NCBI RefSeq assembly: GCF_029961155.1
Contig: NZ_JASBRH010000007.1
Span: forward strand, 172,323 to 236,322
Reading direction: 5' to 3'
Source: Pontibacterium granulatum
Lineage (GTDB): Bacteria; Pseudomonadota; Gammaproteobacteria; Pseudomonadales; Balneatricaceae
DNA: 64,000 bases
Below, piece after piece: positions 1-7,582 of the stretch. Under the pieces are notes generated by a model. The model saw only the letters and a list, made by a program, of their open reading frames with translations. It searched no databases and was not told the origin of the DNA. A program made the translations under genes and the position numbers. How positions within the stretch are numbered: the first letter of the stretch is position 1; the number at the start of each line of letters is the position of its first letter.

Positions 1-1
1 C

Positions 2-1099
2 GCCAAATGGTGTGAGCATTGGCAGACGTTGCCGATGGTGGCGCTGGATACCGAGTTTCAGCGGGTTGAGACCTTCTACCCGATTCCGGGGCTGATTCAG
101 CTGGCGGATGATCAGCACTGCTTCCTGATCGACCCTCTGGCCGTCACCGATTTCGAGCCGCTGAAAGCCTTGTTCCGCAACCCGGATGTGCTGAAAGTGC
201 TGCACGCCGCCACCGAGGATCTGGAGCTGTTCCAGAACAGTCTGGGTGTGTTGCCAGAGCCGGTATTTGATACCCAGATTGCCGCAGCGATCCTCAACTG
301 GGGGTTCTCCATGGGTTTGCAGCGAATGCTGCAAACCGTGTTGGGCGTTGAAGTCGGCAAGCACGAAACCACCTCCGATTGGTTACGCCGTCCACTGACC
401 GCCAGTCAGGAACACTATGCCGCCCTGGATGTGGCTTACCTGCCAGCGATCTGCCAGAAGCAGAAAGACGCACTTGAAGCGCGTGGCATGTTAGAATGGC
501 TCCAGCAGGAAAGCGACGCCATGCTGAAGCAGGCGGTTGACGAAGATCCGGACGGGGCCGAGTACTACAAACGTTTCACACAGATGTGGACGTTGCAGCC
601 CCACAAGATCGCAGCACTTCGGGATCTGACCGCGTGGCGTGAGCAAACCTGCCGTTCCCGCGATGTACCCCGAAACCGTATTCTGCGTAACCAGGCCTTG
701 CTGGAGATTGTTAACCAGTGGCCAAAGAATAACTTTGAACTCTCCCGCGTGGATGAGATCAAGCGTGCGATCATTCGCAACGACGGTGCGCAGATACTGT
801 CTTTCCTGAAAAATGCACAGAAAAGTGCGGAAGAGAACCCGCCCGAGCCGATTCTCCGACCGCTGCCGTATTTCTGGAACAAACCGCTGAAGAAGCTCAA
901 AGCGATTGTGCGTGAGTGTGCCGCCGATCTGGATGTGGCACCGGAGATCATGCTGCGCAAGAAAGAGCTGGATGCGCTGATCCGTTCCGGTCTGGATGAC
1001 AACAACTACCAGATGCCTGAGGCGGTCAGCCCATGGCGTGCTAGAGCAGTGGGTGAAAAACTGCTGGCCGCCCTGAAAGAGATTGGGAAACAAAACTGA
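2..1099 (+). CDS. rnd: Ribonuclease D, 5' end cut by window edge
   Basis: 3'-to-5' exoribonuclease that trims tRNA precursors. The frame is open to base 2 and the upstream codons read AKWCEHWQTLP into the exonuclease domain, so the true start lies outside the window; the TTG at 29 is internal. The DEDDy exonuclease motifs are visible: LDTEF (motif I), the HAATEDLELF region (motif II) and YAALD (motif III). An HRDC-type helical region follows, around residues 195-275 of the visible part, and a second helical domain reaches the C-terminus. The stop overlaps the ycgL start (TGATG), indicating translational coupling. The rnd-ycgL-ycgN order is common in gammaproteobacteria. Confidence 0.95.
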   Translation, partial: AKWCEHWQTLPMVALDTEFQRVETFYPIPGLIQLADDQHCFLIDPLAVTDFEPLKALFRNPDVLKVLHAATEDLELFQNSLGVLPEPVFDTQIAAAILNWGFSMGLQRMLQTVLGVEVGKHETTSDWLRRPLTASQEHYAALDVAYLPAICQKQKDALEARGMLEWLQQESDAMLKQAVDEDPDGAEYYKRFTQMWTLQPHKIAALRDLTAWREQTCRSRDVPRNRILRNQALLEIVNQWPKNNFELSRVDEIKRAIIRNDGAQILSFLKNAQKSAEENPPEPILRPLPYFWNKPLKKLKAIVRECAADLDVAPEIMLRKKELDALIRSGLDDNNYQMPEAVSPWRARAVGEKLLAALKEIGKQN

Positions 1100-1386
1100 T
1101 GAAAATTTGTTCTGTATTCAAAAGTTCCCGTAAGGACGAAATGTACCTGTACGTGGACAAACGCGATCAGCTGAAGCGCGTACCGGAAGCCTTGCTGGAG
1201 ATGTTCGGTGCGGCTCTGCACGTGATGGATATGCCGCTGACTGCAAAGCGTGAGCTGGCCCGTGTGGACACCGCCAAAGTGCTGTCTGAGATCGATGAAA
1301 AAGGCTTCTTCCTGCAGATGCCACCGCCAAAAGACGACTACATGCTGGACCTGCATCAAGACCGTCCGGAAACCGGAGTTCGCTAA
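1099..1386 (+). CDS. ycgL: YcgL family protein
   Basis: Small conserved protein (95 aa) of the YcgL/UPF0745 family, molecular role not established. It starts MKICSVFKSSRKDEMYLYV and carries the family's central GFFLQMPPP segment near residue 70. Its ATG overlaps the rnd stop by one base and its TAA abuts the GTG of the next gene, so the three genes form a tight operon. The length is usual for the family. Confidence 0.9.
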   Translation: MKICSVFKSSRKDEMYLYVDKRDQLKRVPEALLEMFGAALHVMDMPLTAKRELARVDTAKVLSEIDEKGFFLQMPPPKDDYMLDLHQDRPETGVR

Positions 1387-1824
1387 GTGGCACACGAGGT
1401 TTTCTGGCGCAGTAAATCGCTGGATGCGATGAGTCCGCAGGAATGGGAATCACTCTGCGACGGCTGCGCTTTGTGCTGCTTGCACAAGGTTGAAGATGAA
1501 GATACCCAAGAGGTGTTTTACACCACGGTGGTATGTCACCTGCTCGACTTCGATAACTGCCGCTGTACCCGTTACGAAGATCGCTGCACACTGGTGCCGG
1601 ACTGCGTCAAGCTGCGTCCGGAAGATGTGGAGGCGTTCCACTGGTTGCCGCCAAGCTGTGCCTATCGGCTGATCCATGAGGGTAAAGAACTGCCGGACTG
1701 GCACCCGCTGGTCAGCGGTCGTCAGGAGACAGTGATAGAGTCCAACGCATCGGTACTGAGCTACTACGAAGTGAAAGACAACGAGATCCGCGAAGAGGAT
1801 TTTGTTGATTACATTATCGACTGA
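1387..1824 (+). CDS. ycgN: YcgN family cysteine-cluster protein
   Basis: 145-aa protein of the YcgN/UPF0260 family, which carries a conserved cysteine cluster (YkgJ/Fe-S-type zinc or iron cluster proteins). Cysteines occur as CDGCALCC (about residues 24-31), then [11 protein letters not shown] and CTLVPDC, then a later SC, a pattern suggesting metal binding. The start is GTG, directly after the ycgL stop. Function is unknown. A rho-independent terminator follows 25 bases downstream, closing the operon. Confidence 0.88.
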   Translation: MAHEVFWRSKSLDAMSPQEWESLCDGCALCCLHKVEDEDTQEVFYTTVVCHLLDFDNCRCTRYEDRCTLVPDCVKLRPEDVEAFHWLPPSCAYRLIHEGKELPDWHPLVSGRQETVIESNASVLSYYEVKDNEIREEDFVDYIID

Positions 1825-1848
1825 GTAGCGACGATTAGATCCAAAACT

Positions 1849-1879
1849 AAAAAGCCCTGGCTATCTGCCGCGGCTTTTT
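1849..1879 (+). terminator. Rho-independent terminator after ycgN
   Basis: Stem AAAAAGCC (1849-1856) pairs with GGCTTTTT (1872-1879) and has a built-in T-run. It lies just past the ycgN stop. The A-run on the other strand could also stop the convergent PhnD-like gene. Confidence 0.7.
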
Positions 1880-1894
1880 AGTTCTGACCGGTGT

Positions 1895-1930
1895 GATGTG
1901 TTGGGCAACGCTTGGCGTTGGCCAACCTAC
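1895..1930. repeat. Dispersed palindromic intergenic repeat, GTTGGGC/GCCAAC type
   Basis: A 36-base element starting GATGTGTTGGGCAACGC and ending GTTGGCCAACCTAC recurs almost unchanged at 63809-63844. Further partial copies are the stretch near 1953-1983 (TGTAGGTTGG, then GCCCAACA) and the window end at 63974-64000. Each contains an inverted TTGG/CCAA core. It looks like a REP-type intergenic repeat rather than a gene part. Confidence 0.7.
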
Positions 1931-2003
1931 GGGGAGTGTACGGATCTTATTGTAGGTTGGTCTTCGCGCGGCGAAGCCCAACAATCCCCCACAAGTCTTT
2001 CGG

Positions 2004-2732
2004 TTACCCGATCCGCAGCAACTGTCCCATTGTCGCTACATCATCGTTGGTGCTTTCGCTCCAACCGCTGATACCCAGCTTCTCCAATACCTGTGAACCC
2101 TTGTCACACTCCTTCATCGAGAGCAGCACCATCGACAGGCTATCAGCTAGTGCGCGGTGGGACGGTTTTACCAGCATCTGTGCATACACCCGGTTTAGCT
2201 TGCTGCTACCCAGCAGCGAGAGGTTGCCACGTGAAAGCGGGTTCAGCTCATCGTAGAAGTTCTTGCTGAAAAGGGCGTAGGCTTCCGGGGTGCTCTGCAG
2301 CGCTTTCAATACATGCATCCAGCTGTTCTTGCTGGTGACGGCGCCTGGTTGGATCCCTTTCTTCGCCAGCAGGGTGAGGCCTAAACGAGTGGTAACATTG
2401 TTGCCACAGCTAATCACCTCGGCACCCTGCAGGCCTTTCAGCGAAGCGGAGCCGTTCTCCGCATGGGCCGCAAACGCAACCTCTTCTGATTGGTTCTCCG
2501 GGCGACACACCGGAATATAGGAAGCCTTGTTGGTCAGCAGTACCGCTTCAGTTGGTGGGGCAAAGACGATGTCTGCCTGATGCATCCGGCTGCGGAAATC
2601 CGCCATATCAAAGGCCGTATCCAGACCGATGGTTTGCTCCAGTGTACGGTTGAGGTACACCACAAATTCGTACCAGCGTTCTGAGTTGTTGGCGGTGTCT
2701 GCAGGGGCTACCAGAAGCTTCAGCTTGCTCAT
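2004..2732 (-). CDS. PhnD-like periplasmic-binding-fold protein without signal peptide
   Basis: 242-aa protein of the PhnD/phosphate-phosphonate binding-protein superfamily (type 2 periplasmic binding fold). Supporting segments are the N-terminal LKLLVAPADTANNSERW, the ADIVFAPPTEAVLL segment, and a lobe-2 segment with NSWMHVLKAL. It begins MSKLKLLVAP with no signal peptide or lipobox, so it is unlikely to be a classic ABC transporter component, and no ABC genes adjoin it. It may act as a cytoplasmic or sensory ligand-binding protein; the ligand is unknown. It is convergent with ycgN and divergent from hrpB. Confidence 0.65.
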   Translation of the reverse strand: MSKLKLLVAPADTANNSERWYEFVVYLNRTLEQTIGLDTAFDMADFRSRMHQADIVFAPPTEAVLLTNKASYIPVCRPENQSEEVAFAAHAENGSASLKGLQGAEVISCGNNVTTRLGLTLLAKKGIQPGAVTSKNSWMHVLKALQSTPEAYALFSKNFYDELNPLSRGNLSLLGSSKLNRVYAQMLVKPSHRALADSLSMVLLSMKECDKGSQVLEKLGISGWSESTNDDVATMGQLLRIG

Positions 2733-2934
2733 GGTTGGTCTTCCATGTCTGAGAAAGTCAAAAAGTTGTTAGATCCTAACATTAATCCTGCGGCAGTTTG
2801 ACCTGCGGTTGGTGTGATAATGGCTGGGTTTACTTTGGAACAGCGAAAAAACAATCGCGCTGAGATTTAACGCCCAGCAACTGTAGTGGCACAATAGCCG
2901 GTCTGAATTATCACTCTGGAATTGAAGCCGATTC

Positions 2935-5481
2935 ATGTCTGACCTGCCGATTAACACCGTCCTACCGGAACTAAAAAAGCGCCTGAATGCACATGACGAA
3001 CTGGTGCTGGAAGCGCCGCCGGGGGCGGGTAAAACAACCGGTGTGCCATTGGCGTTGCTGGACGAAGCATGGCTGTCAGGGCAGAAAATCGTCATGTTGG
3101 AACCTCGCCGGCTGGCAGCCCGTGCGGCAGCCGAGCGAATGGCGTCGGTGTTGGGTGAGAAAGCCGGTGAAACTGTGGGTTACCGGGTGCGCCTGGATAC
3201 CAAAGTGAGTGGCAAGACCCGTATCGAGGTGGTGACCGAGGGGATCCTGACGCGCATGCTGCAGTCCGATCCGAGTCTTGAGGGGATCGGTCTGGTGATC
3301 TTCGATGAATTCCACGAACGCAGCCTGGATGCCGATCTGGCGTTGGCCCTCACGCAACAGGGGCGGATGCTGTTTCGAGACGAGGAGCCACTGAAACTGC
3401 TGGTCATGTCGGCTACCCTGGATGGGGCTGCGGTATCGGCTCTGCTGGACGGTGCGCCTGTTTTGCGCAGCGAAGGGCGGGCGTATCCGGTGACTGTGCA
3501 TTATGGTGAAGCCGCCACACTGGAGCGGGCTGTTGAACCGGTTGCTGCGGCAACGGTGATGGAGGTGCTAACTGCAGAAGAAGGCAGTGTGTTGGTGTTC
3601 CTGCCGGGGCAACGGGAGATCAACCGTACTCACAAGCTGCTTAGCGAAAAACTGGCTGGCCGGGGCGACCTGACCAACGTGATGGTCACGCCTCTGTATG
3701 GTGATCTCAGCCTTCAGGATCAGCGCAAAGCGATTGAACCGGCGCCGCAAGGCCAGCGCAAAGTGGTGCTGGCCACCGCAATCGCCGAAACCAGTTTGAC
3801 CATCGAAGGTGTGCGGGTGGTGGTAGATGCGGGATTGAGCCGGGAAGCGGTGTTTGATCCGGGGACGGGGATGTCCCGTTTGCAGACACGCCGTCTGGCC
3901 CGTACGGCCAGCGTGCAGCGCGCAGGCCGCGCAGGGCGTATGGAGCCGGGAGTGTGTTACCGTCTCTGGTCTGAGACCCAGCAGGCGCAGTTGGCGCCGT
4001 TTACCGCACCTGAGATCACCCAGGCGGATCTGACACCACTGGTATTGCAACTTTCACGCTGGGGTGTGGATGATCCTGCTGAGCTGTGCTGGTTGGATCT
4101 GCCGCCTGCTGCGCCTTATCAGCAAGGACTGGATCTACTGGAACGGCTGGGGGCGGCAGAGCGTAACGGCGACAGCTACCGCCTCACTGAGCATGGCGAG
4201 GCGATGGCAGAGCTGCCCGCCCATCCGCGTCTGGCCCATATGCTGTTGCTGGGTATTCGCTACGGTTTAACGGAACGGGCCTGTGATCTGGCAGCATTAT
4301 TGTCCGATCGTGATCCTTTACGCCGTCGTGATACGGATATACGTGAGCGATTGGCTTGGTTACGCGGTGATATTAAAACCGAACGCCATACTCAGGGCGC
4401 GTTGCACCGCATGCGTCAGCAGAGCAAACAGTTCCGCCGTCAGTGCGACCTGCTGAACCTGTCAGCAGTGGATGCGGTATCTGATCCATCGGATAGTCGT
4501 TGGATCGGTTTCTTGATTGCCTGTGTCTATCCTGACCGAATCGCCTCCCGCCGCAATGCAGAGGGATTGGATTTCCGTATGAGCAATGGCCGTGCTGCAC
4601 GTTTACCCGAAGAGGATCATTACAAAGGCCAGTGGCTGGCACTGGCACAGGTGGGAGGGTGCAGTGGTGATCATACCGACCGAATTTACCTCTCTGCCGC
4701 GCTTGATCCCCAGCTGTTCGATGGCCCGTTGGCAGATCTGGTCAGCGAGGTCGAGGCGGTGGAGTGGAGCAAACAGCAGGACCGTCTGACCGCAGAACGC
4801 CAGCGTCGGATTGGTAAGCTGGTACTGAGCCGTGAGCCGTTGAAAGATGTTTCTGAAGGAGCGCGTACCGACGCGCTGGTTACGTTGGTGCAAAGACGTG
4901 GTCTTGAGCTGCTACCCTGGACGCCAGCGCTGCGCGAATGGCAGACGCGGGTGCAGTTTCTCCACACCAGTTTTGAAACGCAGGGGCAGGATAACCCCTG
5001 GCCTGACCTGTCTGACAAAGCGCTGCTTGCTACCGTGGACACCTGGCTGGCGCCCTATCTGGCGCCGGTCAGTCATATCAATCATTTCGCCCACCTGGAT
5101 CTGAAAAACATCCTGTTGGCCCTGTTACCCTGGCCGTTACCGCAGCAGCTGGATGAATTGGCACCGCAGCGCTATGAGGTGCCAACCGGTTCCAAGATCA
5201 AGATCGATTACAGCGAAACCCCGCCGGTACTGGCGGTGAAGATGCAGGAGATGTACGGTTGCCTGGATACACCCTGTATCGGCAATGGCACGGCTTTGAA
5301 ACTGCATCTGCTCTCTCCGGCGATGCGGCCGCTGCAGGTCACCCAGGATCTGGCGGGATTCTGGAAAAACAGCTACCCGGAAGTACAAAAAGAGATGAAG
5401 GGGCGTTATCCCAAACACCGCTGGCCGGATGATCCTGCCCATGCTGAGCCCAGCCGTAGAACACTTAAGCACAAAAGCTGA
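2935..5481 (+). CDS. hrpB: ATP-dependent helicase HrpB
   Basis: 848-aa DEAH-box-type superfamily 2 helicase. The Walker A motif is PPGAGKTT (residues about 28-35), motif II is DEFH (about 124-127) and motif III is SAT in VMSATLDG. Motif VI is seen in QRAGRAGRMEPG near residue 330. The C-terminal HrpB-specific region is complete, ending in the basic RTLKHKS. The length is typical of HrpB. In other bacteria it is an RNA-helicase-like protein of poorly defined role. The ATG start follows a 200-bp spacer divergent from the PhnD-like gene. Confidence 0.93.
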   Translation: MSDLPINTVLPELKKRLNAHDELVLEAPPGAGKTTGVPLALLDEAWLSGQKIVMLEPRRLAARAAAERMASVLGEKAGETVGYRVRLDTKVSGKTRIEVVTEGILTRMLQSDPSLEGIGLVIFDEFHERSLDADLALALTQQGRMLFRDEEPLKLLVMSATLDGAAVSALLDGAPVLRSEGRAYPVTVHYGEAATLERAVEPVAAATVMEVLTAEEGSVLVFLPGQREINRTHKLLSEKLAGRGDLTNVMVTPLYGDLSLQDQRKAIEPAPQGQRKVVLATAIAETSLTIEGVRVVVDAGLSREAVFDPGTGMSRLQTRRLARTASVQRAGRAGRMEPGVCYRLWSETQQAQLAPFTAPEITQADLTPLVLQLSRWGVDDPAELCWLDLPPAAPYQQGLDLLERLGAAERNGDSYRLTEHGEAMAELPAHPRLAHMLLLGIRYGLTERACDLAALLSDRDPLRRRDTDIRERLAWLRGDIKTERHTQGALHRMRQQSKQFRRQCDLLNLSAVDAVSDPSDSRWIGFLIACVYPDRIASRRNAEGLDFRMSNGRAARLPEEDHYKGQWLALAQVGGCSGDHTDRIYLSAALDPQLFDGPLADLVSEVEAVEWSKQQDRLTAERQRRIGKLVLSREPLKDVSEGARTDALVTLVQRRGLELLPWTPALREWQTRVQFLHTSFETQGQDNPWPDLSDKALLATVDTWLAPYLAPVSHINHFAHLDLKNILLALLPWPLPQQLDELAPQRYEVPTGSKIKIDYSETPPVLAVKMQEMYGCLDTPCIGNGTALKLHLLSPAMRPLQVTQDLAGFWKNSYPEVQKEMKGRYPKHRWPDDPAHAEPSRRTLKHKS

Positions 5482-5493
5482 TACGCTTTTGTG
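5470..5493 (+). terminator. Possible terminator overlapping hrpB stop
   Basis: CACAAAAGC (5470-5478) and GCTTTTGTG (5485-5493) form a perfect 9-bp stem with a 6-base loop spanning the hrpB TGA. There is no T-run after the stem, although TTTT lies within it, so termination efficiency is uncertain. Confidence 0.45.
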
Positions 5494-5559
5494 TTGAATA
5501 TCCTTGATTTTTATAGGTTTATTGCCGGTAAGTATGCAGGACAATGACTAATTAATCGC

Positions 5560-5586
5560 TATAGCTTTGTTGCCCTGTGCCGATAA
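5560..5586 (+). promoter_or_regulatory. Sigma-28 (FliA) promoter for the chemoreceptor gene
   Basis: TATAGCTT (5560-5567), an 11-base spacer, then GCCGATAA (5579-5586). This matches the FliA consensus TAAAGTTT-N11-GCCGATAA, exactly at the -10 and 6 of 8 at the -35, with the exact spacing. Because it covers the GTG at 5577, that GTG cannot be the start of the chemoreceptor. Confidence 0.75.
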
Positions 5587-5684
5587 CCTGCTTATTTCCG
5601 TGTTTGCCCGTGATGACGCGGGCTAGTGGTCTCTGGCCACAATCACTTTTGCAAGCGCTGACCATGCATGCCCGCGAGGCGCAG

Positions 5685-7460
5685 ATGGGAATGGAAAAGA
5701 TGCAGGAAACATCCAACGTTTATCAACAGGTGTTTGAAGCGATCAGCCGGTCGCAGGCAGTGATCGAGTTTGAGCTCGACGGCACCATTATTACCGCAAA
5801 CAACAACTTTCTGAATGCACTAGGTTATTCCCTCGCAGAGATCCAGGGGCACCATCACAGTATGTTTGTTGAGCCGCTGGAGTCTACCACCCCTGCTTAT
5901 CGTGCATTTTGGGACAAGCTGGTCCGTGGTGAGCATGATGCCGGAGAGTACAAGCGCATCGGCAAGGGGGGCAAGGAGATCTGGATTCATGCCACCTATA
6001 CCCCGATCCTCGACGTGCAGGGCAAGCCGTTTAAGGTGGTTAAGTTTGCTTCAGATATTACCCAAGAGAAACTGCACCAGGCGGACTTTGCGGGTCAGAT
6101 CGATGCGATCAGTAAATCTCAGGCTGTAATAGAGTTCAATCTGGATGGCTCCATTATCACCGCCAACGACAACTTCTTGGGCGCGCTAGGTTACTCCCTG
6201 ACGGAAATTCAGGGCCGTCACCACAGCATATTTGTGGATCCTCAGTACCGTCAGAGCCCTGAGTACCGAATGTTCTGGGAACAGCTCAACCAGGGGCAGT
6301 ATGATGCCGGGGAATATCGGCGTATCGGTAAAAACGGTCGTGAGATCTGGATTCAGGCGACCTACAACCCGATCTTCGATATGAGTGGCAAGCCCTACAA
6401 AGTGGTGAAATACGCCACCGATGTAACAGGACGTAAACAGGCTGTGGCAGAGATCCGTCGTACCTTGCTGGCGATGGCAGAAGGAGACCTGACCGCCACT
6501 ATCTCTCAGCCACTGGATGAAGAATTTTCCGTGCTGGCAGATGCGATGAATGCCTTCGGCGGGAAACTGAACGATATGGTTCAGGAGATCCGTCAGGTGT
6601 CCAATAGCGTGTTTACTGCCTCTCAGGAGATTGCCCGGGGTAACAGCGACCTGAGCCACCGTACTGAAAATCAGGCGGCCAATCTGGAAGAAACGGCGTC
6701 GGCAATGGAAGAGCTGACCGCTACAGTTAAACAGAACGCGGACAACGCCGGTGATGCGTCGGTAAAAGCCTCCGATGCGATGGATCGAGCCGAACGTGGT
6801 GGTGAAGTGGTTGGCAAGGCGGTGGAGGCGATGTCTGCGATCAGTAAATCCAGCAAGAAGATCGCGGACATCATCGGTGTGATCGACGAGATCTCCTTCC
6901 AGACCAATATCCTGGCATTGAACGCAGCCGTGGAGGCCGCCCGTGCCGGTGAACAGGGGCGTGGTTTCGCCGTTGTGGCTGCCGAGGTGCGTAATCTGGC
7001 ACAGCGCAGTGCCGCGTCTGCGAAAGAGATCAAAGGGTTGATCAACGACAGTAACGAAGCGGTTGAGAACGGTGCCAAGATCGTAGACACAACCGGTGAG
7101 ACTTTTTATGAGCTGGTGGATTCGGTACAGGATGTGGTGAACCGTATCGCTGAAATTGATGTGGCCAGCAAAGAGCAGTCAGTGGGTATCTCCGAAGTAA
7201 GTCGTGCGGTTACACAGATGGAGGAGATGACCCAGCAGAATGCTGCATTGGTAGAACAGGCATCGGCTTCCAGTACCGCGATGGAGCAGCAGGCAGAGAC
7301 GCTGCTGCAGCAGGTGGGATACTTTAAGGTGAAAGGTGAGCCAGCCGGCTTTGGTACTGCATGTTCAGAGCTTTCCGTAGGAAGCCGCAGAAAACCTATT
7401 ATTACACCAAGAGTTGCGACACCTAAAGCAGAGGAAGAGGATATCTGGGAATCCTTCTGA
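5685..7460 (+). CDS. Methyl-accepting chemotaxis protein with tandem PAS domains, no membrane segment
   Basis: 591-aa soluble chemoreceptor. Two near-duplicate PAS domains (each starting AIS-x-SQAVIEF and ending with a DIT or DVT linker) occupy about residues 15-250. A HAMP-like linker and the MCP signalling hairpin follow; the hairpin tip reads EISFQTNILALNAAVEAARA. The protein ends IWESF, matching the xWxxF pentapeptide that tethers CheR/CheB in receptors such as Tar. No transmembrane helix is visible, so it is cytoplasmic or peripheral, Aer-like, and may sense redox state, oxygen or a bound cofactor. The ATG at 5685 is chosen because GAGG lies 5 bases upstream and earlier starts overlap or crowd the sigma-28 promoter. 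A strong terminator follows. Confidence 0.9.
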   Translation: MGMEKMQETSNVYQQVFEAISRSQAVIEFELDGTIITANNNFLNALGYSLAEIQGHHHSMFVEPLESTTPAYRAFWDKLVRGEHDAGEYKRIGKGGKEIWIHATYTPILDVQGKPFKVVKFASDITQEKLHQADFAGQIDAISKSQAVIEFNLDGSIITANDNFLGALGYSLTEIQGRHHSIFVDPQYRQSPEYRMFWEQLNQGQYDAGEYRRIGKNGREIWIQATYNPIFDMSGKPYKVVKYATDVTGRKQAVAEIRRTLLAMAEGDLTATISQPLDEEFSVLADAMNAFGGKLNDMVQEIRQVSNSVFTASQEIARGNSDLSHRTENQAANLEETASAMEELTATVKQNADNAGDASVKASDAMDRAERGGEVVGKAVEAMSAISKSSKKIADIIGVIDEISFQTNILALNAAVEAARAGEQGRGFAVVAAEVRNLAQRSAASAKEIKGLINDSNEAVENGAKIVDTTGETFYELVDSVQDVVNRIAEIDVASKEQSVGISEVSRAVTQMEEMTQQNAALVEQASASSTAMEQQAETLLQQVGYFKVKGEPAGFGTACSELSVGSRRKPIITPRVATPKAEEEDIWESF

Positions 7461-7510
7461 TCAATTAATCAACCGCTGGGGTGAACGCACCTGGCGAGCC
7501 TGCTAGAGTA

Positions 7511-7557
7511 ACGGGTGATTTAGAGTGTGGTTTGCATACTTCGAATCACCCGTTTTT
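7511..7557 (+). terminator. Rho-independent terminator of the chemoreceptor gene
   Basis: ACGGGTGATT (7511-7520) pairs with AATCACCCGT (7544-7553) and is followed by TTTT. It lies upstream of the kinase start at 7583 and argues against a kinase start at the GTG at 7481. Confidence 0.85.
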
Positions 7558-7582
7558 ATTTGCCTGCCATAACGAGGCTACC

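Noticed and set aside
5577..5684. Longer N-terminus for the chemoreceptor
   Set aside because: The GTG lies inside a sigma-28 promoter, and the downstream ATG at 5685 has a good ribosome site.
7481..7582. Longer N-terminus for the DctB-like kinase
   Set aside because: It would run through a strong terminator at 7511-7557; TTG 7583 has a proper ribosome site.
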